A program made the position numbers and the translations under genes. Source: Agapetus fuscipes (Eukaryota; Arthropoda; Insecta; Trichoptera; Glossosomatidae). From it: DNA of 64,000 bases. Each line of letters opens with the position of its first letter. The first letter of the stretch is position 1. This document shows positions 32,161 through 43,162 of this stretch, in pieces. Where the stretch lies: assembly GCA_951799405.1 (NCBI GenBank), contig OX637361.1, positions 6,657,156 through 6,721,155 of the forward strand, read 5' to 3'. The notes beneath the pieces are model-generated. The model did no database searches and had not been told where the DNA came from. It was given only the letters and a program-made list of their open reading frames with translations.

Positions 32161-32858
32161 CAGACTTGGAGTGAGGGTTTCGGAATCTATTATCATTTTA
32201 AAGGGAGCACTAAAAAGGCATCTTTATAAAATATCCCATTCTTGGTAAGACACACACTAAAATGAGGTGTGACACACACTAAAATGGCACTATTTTATCA
32301 TGTAGAAAATAAAAATAAATTAATCATTTTCAAATACCTACTTGTATATGGACATTATTTGACAGGTCCGTTCAATATCCGATAACTTTTCGTAGCATTT
32401 CGTAGAAGTTTTGCAGAAAATTCCTATATCAACCTCTTTAAAAATCTATCCCTTAACATTGGTAAACGTGCAAAAATGGCATGCACAATTGAGCATCTGT
32501 AGCGGTCCGACCACTTGACGTGTGTATACATATATTGTGAATATGCCTCGGTTGATTTATGGGATATGTATGTTTGTGGTAATTTTAAATTACAGATACA
32601 CTCACTTGAAACAAAACGGTTTATAGACAGCAGGATTGTGACCACTTTTAGTTCGGTTTATTAATTTCGTAGTCACAAATTAATTAGGTACCCCTTAATA
32701 ACAGAGAGGGGAGAAGAAACAAAAGTTAATTTTAGGGTAGCTCTGAAGATGAATAATTACATTAGAACAAAAAAGTTGCAATGTATGTACAGCTTAGTTA
32801 CGTTTTTAATTAGGAGTTTTTACTTAATGAGTCTTACACAAATAGCCTAGAGACAAAT
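32161..32858. other. No recognised gene
   Basis: AT-rich. Contains a short duplicated GACACACACTAAAATG (32250-32285). Confidence 0.4.
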
Positions 32859-33113
32859 CGCTGCCTTAGTTCTTGTTTGTCGTATACGCCATTGAGAAAA
32901 TGTTACATGAGCAATGTTTGCATGTGTACTGGACCAATGTGTCTTATGAAAACAAGAAATTTATTTAAAAAATATTTAAAACAACTCTCACATTATCGAG
33001 TTTTACGGTTTTTCTTAGCTCAGATTGTGTAGAATTTGATTCATAAGACAACTGCATGAAAAAGTCATATTTGACAAGATTGGCGTATACGGTAAACAAG
33101 AACTGGGGGAGCG
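32859..33113 (-). mobile_element. MITE family M, copy 3
   Basis: 255 bp, inverted relative to copy 2, with ends CGCTGCCTTAGTTCTTGTTT and the complement of AAACAAGAACTGGGGGAGCG. Flanked by AAAT (32855-32858, 33114-33117). Confidence 0.9.
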
Positions 33114-33164
33114 AAATGGTGCACAAATATTTCAAGCATGGACAAACCACTAAAAGGATAAACA

Positions 33165-33443
33165 TACATATTGTTTATAAACATAAGGATGATTTTCTTA
33201 TGTGTGAATCACACCTTAAGAGCTTAATGCGAGCTAGGTCATCGCTATAGGAAGTGACAATTACTCAAGTAAGACCATGGTGTTGTAAGTTCTTCGGAAG
33301 AGGTAGGATGAATAATTTTATGCAACGAAGGGCATATTTGAAAATGAAAACGATCACTTTTTTTGGCTCCACGCTGGGAATCGAACCCACAATCTTCCGA
33401 TTATGAGTCCGTAGCATTAACCATTGGACTATGGACCGGTAAA
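33165..33443 (-). mobile_element. SINE C, full length
   Basis: The minus strand starts with a tRNA-like head: GGTCCATAGTCCAATGGTTA (A box), GCTACGGACTCATAATCGGA, GTGGGTTCGATTCCCAGCGT (B box). Then come an A-run, the body GCATATTT..CGTTGC, GGTCTTACTTGAGTAATTGT, AGCGATGACCTAGCTCG, and the tail CTTAAGGTGTGATTCACACA. The head folds like a tRNA with one acceptor mismatch, but the linked body shows it is a SINE, not a tRNA gene. Confidence 0.82.
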
Positions 33444-34106
33444 TGTATATTTGTTCATGGTCAATGCATGAATAAATACAAAAATATTTATATAACCAAT
33501 TTTTCAAGCGGTTTTGAGTCAAAATAAGTTTCTAGATATCAGGCGAAAAGCCTCAAAGTATAGTTGAAGGCATTTTTGTTGTTGTTATATTATTGACTAA
33601 CTATTGAACGTCAGAAAATGAGTTATTTCCCTATTTTTAAGTGTAATAATATGATGCCATGGACATGAAATAACTTTAATTCTATTTAGGATTTATTTTA
33701 ATTGTAGTAGTACCTAATTATCACATACTGCATAGGTACATAACTAAAGCTGTGTGTGTAAAGCGATTTATATAAATTTGAAAAATATTTCTAGTTAAAA
33801 AAGGAAGATAATGGAGAGCAAATAATACCTACCGTATTTCAATTCCTTTATTTTGTAAACAATCCGCTTAAGAGCCATAAATTCATTATTCACATCGTAC
33901 TCGTATATCTCAGCCGTGATGAACATTTGAAAGCCTCATAGAAACGTAAACAATACACCGACATCTTTACGACGCACCATTAGTGGAAATTTTATTATTT
34001 TATTGTCCTCCTAGGTAGCAATAAACATTTTACTGCCCCTAATTTACAACCCCTGCTTATTTCAAACGCTTTCAACATGATTTCATAGACAAAGGAAGAC
34101 AGATTT
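33444..34106. other. No recognised gene
   Basis: AT-rich, nothing recognised. Confidence 0.4.
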
Positions 34107-34113
34107 GCTCCAA

Positions 34114-34212
34114 AAGAAGGCATTTTTGCTTTGAAAGAAGGCATTTTTGCTTTGAAAGAAGGCATTTTTGCTTTGAAAGAAGGCATATTTGCTTTGAAAG
34201 AAGGCATATTTT
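34114..34212 (+). repeat. 21-bp minisatellite, about 4.7 units
   Basis: GAAGGCATTTTTGCTTTGAAA repeats almost perfectly. Because 21 is divisible by three, both strands read as repeated heptapeptides (e.g. MPSFKAK). That follows from the period and is not evidence for a gene. Confidence 0.9.
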
Positions 34213-34238
34213 TGTCTCAAAAAAGGAATACTTATTTC

Positions 34239-34832
34239 GGTGACAGGATAGAACAGCACAGTGTTAAACCGACACATGACATAACGACACATGGCAGAAC
34301 AACACATGACAGAACATCACAATGACTGTACATTACATGACAAAACATCACTATGATAAAGCAACACAGAAAATACATTACTATTGTTTAATTGTTTAGT
34401 GTTTATTTGTTTTATATATTTGAATGTATTTAATTGCTTGTATTCCTTGACTGATAGGTTGGTATGAGTTTGACCACCCATACTGTAAAAAATGGTTCAC
34501 TTTCCAATGTGTTTCAGGGAAGGTCGGCAAGAGTTGCAGGGCTTATGTTCATTTGAGATTGGGTTTTTATATTGTACGTCCACATGTGTGAGAGCGAAAT
34601 TATGCGTGTCTGCTTGTGGGAATGCATTTAATATGAATCTAAAATGATACATATCTTTGCAGCTCAGATTTAGATTTAGATTAGATGACAAAAAATCACA
34701 TTCCTAAAACAGAACATACCATAAACGGCGCATGAAACGATTTTGTCTTGTGATGTTTTGTCATTGTTATGTTCTGTCATGTGTCGTTATGTCATGTGTC
34801 GTTTAGTCACTGTGTCGTTCTAACATGGAACC
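34239..34832. mobile_element. Long fold-back element, copy 2, carrying an A unit
   Basis: Left arm GGTGACAGGATAGAACAGCA, ACATGACATAACGACACATG. Right arm ...TTTTGTCATTGTTATGTTCTG, GTCACTGTGTCGTTCTAACA, TGGAACC. The A unit at 34443-34686 sits in its middle, so the fold-back is older than that insertion. Confidence 0.75.
34443..34686 (+). mobile_element. A unit, full length
   Basis: TTCCTTGACTGATAGGTTGG to GCAGCTCAGATTTAGATTTA, with a small deletion at CACTTTCCAATGTGTTTCAG. Confidence 0.86.
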
Positions 34833-35504
34833 ACTTGTTTCATCCACAAAAAAGTAAACTTCCAAAGTATTGTCTTGAAATATTTCAAGATAGAAAAAAA
34901 ATCTAGCACGTACCGATGTTAGGAATTTTCAACATTTTGTCGGAAGGTAGACTGTAAGGGAGACACACTAAAGAAATGTATTTCCTTTTAAATTTGAAAC
35001 AATACCCGAAATCCCGTGAATGGTATTTAGTTGAATAAAAGATTTTATTTATTTGCTGTGACAGCTTTGAATACATATTATGTAGGTAGGTACTATTATT
35101 TAAAGAATAATTTATTTTTATTGTTCACCCTTCCTATCAAATAAAATGGAAAAATATCACAAAATATAGTTCTGACAAGTACCTAAAACCTAAACAATTT
35201 TAACGGTAGGACTTGAAGTAAATAAATTAAACTTAGTAGTTAAATATATCTAATAAATAGTGATAGATACAAATGATGTACAACAATGTAAATAAATAAT
35301 ATAAGGTAGACACATTTTTATATGCAAGACTTTTTTTTAATCTCTACAATTTTATTTAGGGAATCATTTTACAACCAAACATGTATTAAAAGATCTTCCA
35401 TTTAATTTTTGTATGTATTTTTTGTTTTATGCTAATTTGTATTACTGTAAGCCGGTTATTTTTAATGAGGAATGTATTATTTAAGTCACTATAAATATTT
35501 ATGC
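34833..35504. other. No recognised gene
   Basis: AT-rich, nothing recognised. Confidence 0.4.
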
Positions 35505-35515
35505 TTTCGTGAAGA

Positions 35516-35692
35516 GGATATTGTGAAAGAATGGGACATACAAAGTGAGCGTAAAAGAAGAAAATGCATGAAAAAGGTGATGGATATGTATGAATTGAAA
35601 GAGGAATATGTAAGGATAGGAAAAAATGGAGGCAGCTCTGCAGAGGCTGTGGCCACCCCTAGCGGAATGGCGACAGAGTTACAGTTACAGTG
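35516..35692 (+). pseudogene. RTE-like LINE (second subfamily) 3' end
   Basis: IVKEWDIQSERKRRKCMKKV, MDMYELKEEYVRIGKNGG correspond to the C-terminus of the RTE-like protein at 58452-59108 (IANEWNIQS..., CMKKVMTLEEMKEVCKD). The end differs: GGCCACCCCTAGCGGAATGG and an AGTTACAGTTACAG tail instead of an A unit. Confidence 0.75.
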
Positions 35693-35694
35693 AA

Positions 35695-36219
35695 GTAAGA
35701 GATCATTTACTTTTGTTACGTGAAAAACCATACATTTACATACTCTTGAAAGTGCATAGAAAGCAGATACTTATGTAGAGCTTATAAAGATGATCCTAGA
35801 ACGGCTTTCAGTAAGTAAGTAGGTATTACAAATAAATGAAGAAGTTATTAAAGAATTTCTAACGGAACAGAAATGGTTGCTGGAATATTTAAACAGATCA
35901 TTATTGATGTAAATCATTTTGGACAGTAGGTAATAAGTATGTCTTAATTGAATTGATAATATTTACCTTGGAATGGATATCCCGTGAAGTATGGCGTCAT
36001 ATTAAGGGTAGAAACGGCCATCAAACTGCTCTGTGAGGGTTGGGAAACAGCTCAACGCTGCAGCAAGCAAAAACCCACAGGAAAACTCTTACGCAATACT
36101 AGTCCTTATCAAGCACTTCAAAAAAAACAAGTCTTATCACATAAAATCACTCACAAAATCATTTAACCATTCAAATTGTTGTTCAAAATTCACAAGGGTT
36201 GTTTAAAATATTTAGGGTT
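35695..36219. other. No recognised gene
   Basis: Nothing recognised. The sequence becomes GC-richer toward the island that follows. Confidence 0.4.
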
Positions 36220-36620
36220 TCGTTGTGTGGTGTTTGGGTTCCCGTCGGTTTTCAGATCTATCAACACCGCTGCACCTGTCAGAGCCTCACACGTCACTAA
36301 TAGCTTGTAAAACTTCCAAGTCAGCCAAGATGTGGTCAAGCCTCTTTCTTGCACCTCGCTACTCCTTCCCACACTGCTCTGTCCCTTTCCATCGTCTTTG
36401 GAGCCCCCACCCACACGCGCTCTTTCAGTCTAGCAGTTTTTTTGTCTTGGGTTTTGGTCTCGCTTGCTGTGGGCTTGGTTCGACATTCACCGCCCAGGTT
36501 TTTGATTGGCTGCCTCGGCTGGTTTGGTCCGCCCCTCCGGTTCGCCTCTAACAGGGTCTTGCCCCACTGGCCACAACATCGCGTGTCTGACGACTCAGGG
36601 AAATAAACTTCATTTACCTT
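36220..36620 (-). promoter_or_regulatory. GC-rich island with CCAAT and GC boxes
   Basis: The most GC-rich non-LINE stretch in the first 50 kb. Read on the minus strand it has GGGCGG at 36535-36529 and 36495-36490 and a CCAAT box at 36509-36505. It is open in several frames (e.g. 36336-36722 minus, 36225-36551 plus) as expected of GC-rich DNA. It could be a promoter/5' exon on the minus strand, perhaps upstream of the gooseberry-like gene, or the end of an unrecognised element. No TATA box or clear coding sequence was identified. Confidence 0.3.
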
Positions 36621-37287
36621 CCTACGTAATTTCAGGTTGACATTTTGATTTGTGTGTTTTTTTCTTAGCTGGTACTTGCGTGCACACGTCTCGTTAATGC
36701 TATGTAGTCTTTGTATGTACATGAACGTAAATCTTTAATAGTTGTGTACGTATCTATGCTCAAATACCTACAACATATAGTAGGATATAAAAATAATTTA
36801 GTGCTGCATTGTACCTAATGATTTTTTATTAAACTATTTAAAAATATGTATTTCAAAGCATTTTCGTAATAAATAAAATATCCCTTATATCTTCTTTAAT
36901 TCTAAGAATTAATTATACATTTTTAATGAAATTAGGTACGTAGGTATTGTTTTTCGAGACTTGTGTAAGATCTTCAAACGTAAAAATAGCTTGTAATGTG
37001 TAATTGAAACTACTTAAAATTTAAATGAACAATTATAATTTTAAAAAAATGTATCCGGGAAGTAAAAGCTTCCCTTATTTTTAAAAGACGTTTTATTTTT
37101 TAACCTGTAAATATATAAGCTTTCTGTGAACGTATTCTACACGTAAATTAAGAACTTTTGTAGACTTTTAATAATATATTCATTGATTAATCAAGCAGTC
37201 TGGATATTACAAAAAATTGAGTTTTGTAAAAAAATAGTTGATTTGACATCAGTCATATACTAATATTAAAAAATACACAAATAAATA
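36621..37287. other. AT-rich, nothing recognised
   Basis: No repeat or gene recognised. Confidence 0.4.
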
Positions 37288-37498
37288 TGAAAGGTATAAG
37301 GCTGACCCCCCATACTGTAAAAAATGATTCACTTTGCCAATGTCACCCCTGTGTCAGGGAATAATCGTCAAAAGTTATAGGGCTTATGTTCATTTGAGTT
37401 TTAATTTTGTTTTTAAGTAGGTACCTACACATTCAGCATTTGTAAGCGCGAACTTTAAATGTTAATATATCTTTGCAGCTTAGATTATAGATAGCTAT
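37288..37498 (+). mobile_element. A unit
   Basis: GGCTGACCCCCCATACTGTA, TCACCCCTGTGTCAGGGAAT and GCAGCTTAGATTATAGATAG. The CTGCTTGTGGGAATGCA segment is deleted. Confidence 0.82.
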
Positions 37499-37548
37499 AG
37501 AAATAAAGTTATGTACCAGATAAAATGTGGATTTTGTAAAGTAATAAT

Positions 37549-37702
37549 TAATCTAAGTTGCAAAGATAACAGAAACAAACATGTGTAAAATCGCGCTTAC
37601 TAATGCGTGAACTTACAAATTAAAATTCAAACTTCTAATGATCATAATCTCTTCAACTTTTGCTAACCTTCCCTGAAACCGGTGGGACATCGGCCAAACA
37701 GG
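37549..37702 (-). mobile_element. A unit 3' part
   Basis: Minus strand GGTTTCAGGGAAGGTTAGCA, AAAGTTGAAGAGATTATGAT to TTGCAACTTAGATT. Confidence 0.72.
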
Positions 37703-37871
37703 CGCGTGCATAGGGTATAGGCAAATACATTTCAGAAGAAATATTTTCTCCCATTTCTTTAAAGTCACTAATTTGAAATTAACTGAAGTTGTAACGATGG
37801 CTCCAATAGAAGTTAAATTTTGAATTTTAAATCTGAATATCAAGCTGGAATGTTTTTTTTTACATAATATG

Positions 37872-38126
37872 TTCCTTGACTTATAGGTTGGTATGCGGCT
37901 GACCAGCCATGCTGTAGAAAATGGTTCACTTTGCCAATGTCACCCCTGTTTCAGAGAAGGTCGACAAGAGTTGCAGGGTGTATGTCCATGTGAGTTTCGG
38001 GTTTTTATATTATAGGACCACATGGAACCATTAAGCGCGAGCTTGTACGTGTCTGTTTGTAAAAGTGCAAGTAATGTGAATCTTTAATGTTACATATATG
38101 TTGCAACTTAAATAATATTAGATTGC
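37872..38126 (+). mobile_element. A unit, full length
   Basis: TTCCTTGACTTATAGGTTGG to GCAACTTAAATAATATTAGA, with the GGTGTATGTCCATG subtype middle. Confidence 0.88.
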
Positions 38127-38169
38127 CTACCTATTAGCGCATGTGCCTGTATGGGATACACGTCCCTGC

Positions 38170-38232
38170 GGCCAAGTGAATCATTTTTGCGATATGGCTG
38201 ATCAGCCTCATATCAACCTATAAGTCAATGAA
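38170..38232 (-). mobile_element. A unit 5' fragment
   Basis: Minus strand TTCATTGACTTATAGGTTGA, TATGAGGCTGATCAGCCATA and AAATGATTCACTTGGCC. Confidence 0.7.
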
Positions 38233-38640
38233 TACAAATAAAGTAATTCTAAATCAATTAAAAATTTACGGCTTACACAATTTAATTTACAGATGTAGAC
38301 AACAAATTTTAAGAGTTCTTCGAAAAGGTAGTTAATGGAAATTTGATAGACATTTAAGTTCATTAATCAAATACTTAGTACAGCTATTTCTTAAGCTCTG
38401 ACTAGCAATAGGCTTGCATGAAAGGGTGGCTTTATTCATCCCTTTGATATCAACTCCGTCTCGTCTTATGAAAGCATCGTTTTGTGTGGAATAACGTTTC
38501 TATTGCGTGATGAGTAGACGCAAACATGTGATCTTTTTATAATGACTATCATTGGGATGATTGGATGAGTAAGCATCCATTTACTCAAGGGTCCGCTATT
38601 CACAGAGATAAATAACAAATTTTAGTAAAGTAATATTTTG

Positions 38641-38807
38641 AGGAAGGTCGGCAAAAGTTGTAGGGTTTATGTTCATTTGAGGTTTGGATTTTATTTGAAA
38701 GTACACATTCAGCATTTGTAAAGGCGAACTACACGTGTTTGTTTGTGGGCATGCATTTGATATGAGCTTTAAATGTTAATATATCTTTGCAACTTAAATT
38801 ATAGATA
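38641..38807 (+). mobile_element. A unit 3' part
   Basis: GGAAGGTCGGCAAAAGTTGT to GCAACTTAAATTATAGATA, followed at once by an L2-like LINE end. Confidence 0.8.
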
Positions 38808-39104
38808 ACTCCAGCCACCACAAGCAGCAGAACAGCAACACTGCGATCAGCAGCATCATGTCGCAGTCGGATAGAGTTTCCAAGAAGGAAAAAGAAGACC
38901 GTTTTTGGAGATTGAGCCTTCAAGGTGGCTGCTCCAACGATATGGAACGGCCTCCCAGATGACCTGCGCGAAATGGATCTGGAGAGTACTTTTAGAAAGG
39001 GGTTGAAGACCCACCTGGTCGCGCACTCATATGAGCAAGCGCCTTTGGGATGACCAAGAGTCATGAAAAGGCGCTATAAAAATACTGTATTATTATTATT
39101 ATTA
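38808..39104 (+). pseudogene. L2-like LINE 3' end
   Basis: In one frame it reads AAPTIWNGLPDDLREMDLES, TFRKGLKTHLVAHSYEQAPL before the stop, the conserved C-terminus of L2/CR1-like polyproteins. The 3' UTR AAAAGGCGCTATAAAAATAC and a TATTATTATTATTATT tail follow. The fragment is sense-oriented and 5'-truncated to about 300 bp. Confidence 0.8.
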
Positions 39105-39207
39105 GATAGAGATTATAGATAGAAATTATAGATAGAGATTATAGATAGAAATTATAGATAGAGATTATAGATAGAAATTATAGATAGAGATTATAGATAG
39201 AGATAGC
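39100..39207 (+). repeat. 15-bp tandem repeat GATAGA(G/A)ATTATA
   Basis: AGATAGAGATTATAG and AGATAGAAATTATAG alternate about seven times, giving a 30-bp higher-order period. It probably grew from the TTAGATTATAGATA tail type of the A unit next to the LINE end. Confidence 0.88.
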
Positions 39208-39358
39208 ATCGACGTTAAGCGCGCGTCTGTTGAAACTCTGCTTCAATTCCACTGTTTTTAAATATCAACGTAATTTAAATATCAGAAGAAATGCGTTCTG
39301 AAGTTCAACTATAAATTACCGATTTCAACAAAAAAAACATGGGCATCTATAATAATAA

Positions 39359-39614
39359 TCTATAATCTAAGTTGCAAGGATATATTCATTTAAAGCTCTC
39401 AGATGTATGCCCACAAACAAACACGTGTAGTTCGCGCTTACAAATGCTGAATGTGTATGAATGTGTAGGTACTTACAAATAAAATCCCAACCTCAAATGA
39501 ACATAAGCCCCACAACTTTTGCCGACCTTCCCTGACACAGGGGTGACATTGGCAAAGTGAACCATTTTTTACAGTATGGGTGGTCAGCCTTATACCAATC
39601 TATAAGTCAAGAAA
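39359..39614 (-). mobile_element. A unit joined to RTE-like LINE 3' end
   Basis: Minus strand TTCTTGACTTATAGATTGGT to CAACTTAGATTATAGA. Upstream (39615-39830, minus) is the RTE-like C-terminus and a short 3' UTR, so here the A unit is the LINE terminus. Confidence 0.88.
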
Positions 39615-39830
39615 TACGAATAATAAATAACATTTAAATACAAAAAAATAACAAAACCTTAAAAAGAAATCTATACAAAAAAAGTCAAAAATTTCCCATG
39701 CAAAAAATGTAGCAAATTAATAAACCAACATAAGAAATCAACATGCAGATTAGCCGCCACTTCTTCATGTCCTTGCATACTTCTTTCATTTCATCCAGAG
39801 TCATAACCTTTTTCATACAAGTCCTCCTTA
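39615..39830 (-). pseudogene. RTE-like LINE C-terminal codons and 3' UTR
   Basis: CMKKVMTLDEMKEVCKDMKK and WRLICML... match the last 40 residues of the element ending at 59108 (CMKKVMTLEEMKEVCKDRKK, WRLIC), then diverge near the stop at 39685. About 70 bp of AT-rich 3' UTR leads straight into the A unit. Confidence 0.85.
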
Positions 39831-39940
39831 TATTTTGCATAACTGGTACAGGTAATATTAATAAGTGATTTATTTGGTGTAACATCGACGCTGAACGAAC
39901 GTCAGTTGAAAATACAATTTTACTACGAATCTTACCTACT

Positions 39941-40192
39941 AATCTAATCTAATCTAAGTTGCAAAGATTTGTTACATTGGAGATTCACATTACATGCATT
40001 CTCACAACCAGACACGTACAAGTTCGCGCTTCCACATACCTCATGTGAACCTACAACATAAAAACCAAATCTCGAATGGACATACACCCTGCAACTCTTG
40101 CCGTCCTTCCCTGAGACAGGGGTGACATTGGCAAAGTGAACCATTTTTACAGCATGGGTGGTCAGCCGCATACCAACCTATAAGTCAAGGAA
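39941..40192 (-). mobile_element. A unit, full length, long tail
   Basis: Minus strand TTCCTTGACTTATAGGTTGG to AACTTAGATTAGATTAGTAG. It has the GGGTGTATGTCCATTCGAG subtype like the copy at 16462. Confidence 0.9.
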
Positions 40193-40856
40193 CGAAAACG
40201 TGAATAACTACGAAAGGTGAATATTCAAAATGTGATCGCTAAGTGCAGGGGTGATTCTGAATAGCAGTGTATATAGCCCGGGGTTAGTACTGAGACTAAC
40301 TCAGCTATGCAGTATTCACTAGCTAATCACAATGAAAAGAAACATGCAGATTGGCTGAACAAACATTCATCAATTGTCGGCCATTGTGTTTAAGCTGTTA
40401 ATTGATTCTGATGTATGGTTACTATCAATCATTTGGTATATGAAGCTATGATCTAACTGATTTCTATTAATGTTATTTTTAAAGAACTGAAACCAATTCA
40501 TTTATTTAATTCTTGAAAACAGTTTTTACACATCATCTCGAAAACTGTTAACATTGCCTTAACCAATGTACCTACATCCTTTTCTAGACATTGTATCATT
40601 CTATAATTATAAAGAAAAAAAGTATTTCCAAAATTTAAAGCAACAAAATAAAACGAAATCATGTGAAACAAATGAGTTTTTAAAAAAAAAAGTGAAATAT
40701 TTTTTTAAGGCATACAAAGAATTTTATAATTTAAATACAAAAAAAGCAATAAACAAGCGTGATTTTTTTCACCTTTTTACTAAGACCATAAAGTATAAGA
40801 TTTTTTTTTTTTTAAATGTTCAATTATCCTTGCAAACTTAAATTATTGATCTGATT
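40193..40856. other. No recognised gene
   Basis: The frame at 40566-40841 is lysine/phenylalanine-rich from A/T runs and is not protein-like. Confidence 0.4.
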
Positions 40857-41032
40857 TTATCTAAGATGCAAGGATTAATGTCATTTCGCGCTTACCTACT
40901 CATTCTGAAAGTGCATTTGCAAAATAAAACCCAAATCTTAAATTAATATAAACTCTCCAACTTTTTAAACTGGGGGGGACATTGACAAAGTAAACGATTC
41001 GCTTACAGTATTGATTAATAACCGCATCAATA
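40857..41032 (-). mobile_element. A unit, strongly diverged
   Basis: Minus strand CAATACTGTAAGCGAATCGT, TTACTTTGTCAATGTCCCCC, AAAAGTTGGAGAGTTTATAT to TTGCATCTTAGATAAA. Confidence 0.6.
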
Positions 41033-41065
41033 AATAAATAAAATAAATATTAAGATTATGAATTT

Positions 41066-41112
41066 GATGATTGTTTTTTTGTGTGAATCACCCCTCAAGA
41101 GCTCTTTGCTAT
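41066..41112 (-). mobile_element. SINE C / L2-like LINE tail scrap
   Basis: Minus strand AGAGCTCTTGAGGGGTGATT, CACACAAAAAAACAATC. Confidence 0.45.
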
Positions 41113-41409
41113 CAATTATCAACATATAAACCATGAAACAACAAAAATTACATACCTTTAGCTACGTATGCAAACACAGTTGTAGAATTCAAATATGTAT
41201 ATTTTTTTCAATAAAGGCTTGTATCTCCATTCAAGGTAAACATTCTCATAACCACACAACGTCTTTAAATTCCCTAAGTACTCAAGAATTTATTCATTGC
41301 AACAATAATCGCTCCTTCAATTCGCATTCTTATTTTCCCACTGGGAGCTGGAAACCGCCCTTTTTACAAAAACGCGATTGTTACAAGTTCCAAATTCAGT
41401 AACCAAAAT

Positions 41410-41522
41410 ATGTTACACAAAAAATGTATCGAAAGTAAAACAGCGTTTCTAGTGAGCGTTTTAATTTTCGTACATTGTTGGTAAAACGCGATGGTTGAGT
41501 ATACAATTTGCGGTACAGAAGC
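41410..41522. mobile_element. Family F fold-back fragment
   Basis: AAAACAGCGTTTCTAGTGAG, CGTTTTAATTTTCGTAC, GTAAAACGCGATGGTTGAGT and TTTGCGGTAC follow the right half of the 46430 copy. Confidence 0.5.
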
Positions 41523-41976
41523 TTTTGCCTCCCGCGCGGTCCCTGAGGCGCCAAACATACATTTGATCGATTATGATCGATTTTTGGCGAAGTTCGACCA
41601 CAATGACAAATGAATTTCTATTGTTGGTTAGAGTGTGAGGATCCATTTTTTGTGCATATGAGGGGAAAAGATGGATTTTTTAATTAAAGATTGGAAGCTA
41701 TTGGAAGAATTCTCACACACTTCCATTTTTTTAGTTTTTTGTAAAAAAAACTTTATTAAAGGAAGCCTGTGCGGAAGAGAAACAAATTTTTGGAATTATA
41801 AGGATCTATTGGACATTAAAAGGTGCCGATTTTTTTTAACACATACTGTGAAGTGTGAATAAACCTTGTCGGTACTGAGATGTAGGTACTTATCATCTAA
41901 AGTATTTGACGTATTGTTTCAGACTTTTTTTCGGCGTTACTTTACGATATCAGTGACACCAGTACGTCTACGGATT

Positions 41977-42466
41977 GGTGACAGTATATAACGGCACAGT
42001 GACAAATGGACACATGACAGTACATCACATGACAGAACATCACTATGACAAAACGACACATGATAGAACAACATATAACATAACATCACAATGACAGTAC
42101 ATCACATGACAGAACATCACTATGACAAAACGACACATGATAGAACAACATATGACATAACATCACAATGACAGTACATCACATGACAGAACATCACTAT
42201 GACAAAACAACACAGAAAAATACAATGAAAAAAAATCACACTGAAAAAGAACATACCATAAATGGCACATGAAAAAATCATTACATGACAAAACATCACA
42301 AACATCATATCTTTATGTTTTTGTTCGTGCTGTATTTTCCTGTGATGTTTTGTCATGCGATTTCCTGTCATTGTAATGTTCTGTCATGTGTCGTTCTGTC
42401 ATATGACGTTCTGTCATGTTTCGTCATGTCATGTGTCGTTTTATCTGTGTCGTTCTGTTTGGAAAT
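41977..42466. mobile_element. Long fold-back element, copy 3
   Basis: Left end GGTGACAGTATATAACGGCA, right end complementary GTGTCGTTCTGTTTGG. The left half has a 77-bp tandem repeat (three starts of CATCACTATGACAAAAC at 42038, 42115 and 42192). The middle AACATACCATAAATGGCACA matches the GTGCCGTTTATGGTGTGTTC centre of copy 1. Confidence 0.75.
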
Positions 42467-42619
42467 CCTGTGCCTGAGGCTGATTCCCAGTATCCTCGTT
42501 TCCTCCTTGCAATGGCTTCTTCAGTATGTTGACGTTGTGCTGAACTAGACCTTTTGTTTTCAGGCCAAAGCAGAATGCCGCAAGCAAACATGACCCTAGG
42601 TTTCAAGCTTCTAAAATAT

Positions 42620-42922
42620 TGTTACGATTTCCTTGGGTTCAATTGAATAAATCTTCTATTAAAATTATTTTATCAAAATTATTTTAAGATTCACTCATAT
42701 TTGATTCACAATTAAATTTTCGCACTATATCGATCAACGGCTCAGGTACTCATTCCCCTTCAAAGCACTGCGATCTGTATTTATAGGCTATCTGGCTAAT
42801 CTGGCATACACCTTCAAGCTAACACTAGTACAACCATTCAAATACCTACTTCAGAGACACACAAGTAATAACACACAACCATAAATAAACATACAAAGAC
42901 ATAAAATCATACATTAGTAACA
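42620..42922 (-). mobile_element. Solo LTR, Ty3/gypsy-like
   Basis: TGTTACGATT...TTAGTAACA ends, with ATAT duplicated at 42616-42619 and 42923-42926. On the minus strand a TATA-like CCTATAAATACAGATCG lies at about 42790 and the end reads GAACCCAAGGAAATCGTAAC, like the end of the 8548-9044 LTR. No internal region. Confidence 0.78.
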
Positions 42923-42959
42923 ATATTTTACATTTTCTTTAAAATTCAACGTACACCTT

Positions 42960-43162
42960 GTTCCTAACTAATAGGTGAGGATGAGGCTGACCTCCCATTT
43001 TGTATAACTTGGTTCACTTTTTTCAATGTCACCTTGACTTCAGGAGTGGGGGCAGAAGTTGCAAGGGAAGGAGAAGCACGAACTTACACTGTCTACTTGT
43101 GAGCGTGCATTAAATATAAGCCTGTCAATACATGTTTGCAACTGAGATTATAGATTATATAG
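42960..43162 (+). mobile_element. A unit with deletions
   Basis: TTCCTAACTAATAGGTGAGG, ATGAGGCTGACCTCCCATTT, TGTCTACTTGTGAGCGTGCA and GCAACTGAGATTATAGATTA. Confidence 0.72.

Noticed and set aside
33373..33443. tRNA-Met-like gene on the minus strand
   Set aside because: A and B boxes and a CAT triplet are present, but the acceptor has a mismatch and the sequence continues into the SINE C body seen in three other copies.
34114..34212. Repeat peptide gene (MPSFKAK)n
   Set aside because: Period 21 makes both strands open; no start context, no conserved flank, and it borders a fold-back element.
36336..36722. 128-codon open frame on the minus strand
   Set aside because: Composition-driven in a GC-rich island and overlapped by equally long frames on the other strand; no domain.
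42000..42215. CRISPR-like array (77-bp spacing)
   Set aside because: Whole units repeat, with no unique spacers; it is the arm of a fold-back element in a eukaryotic genome.
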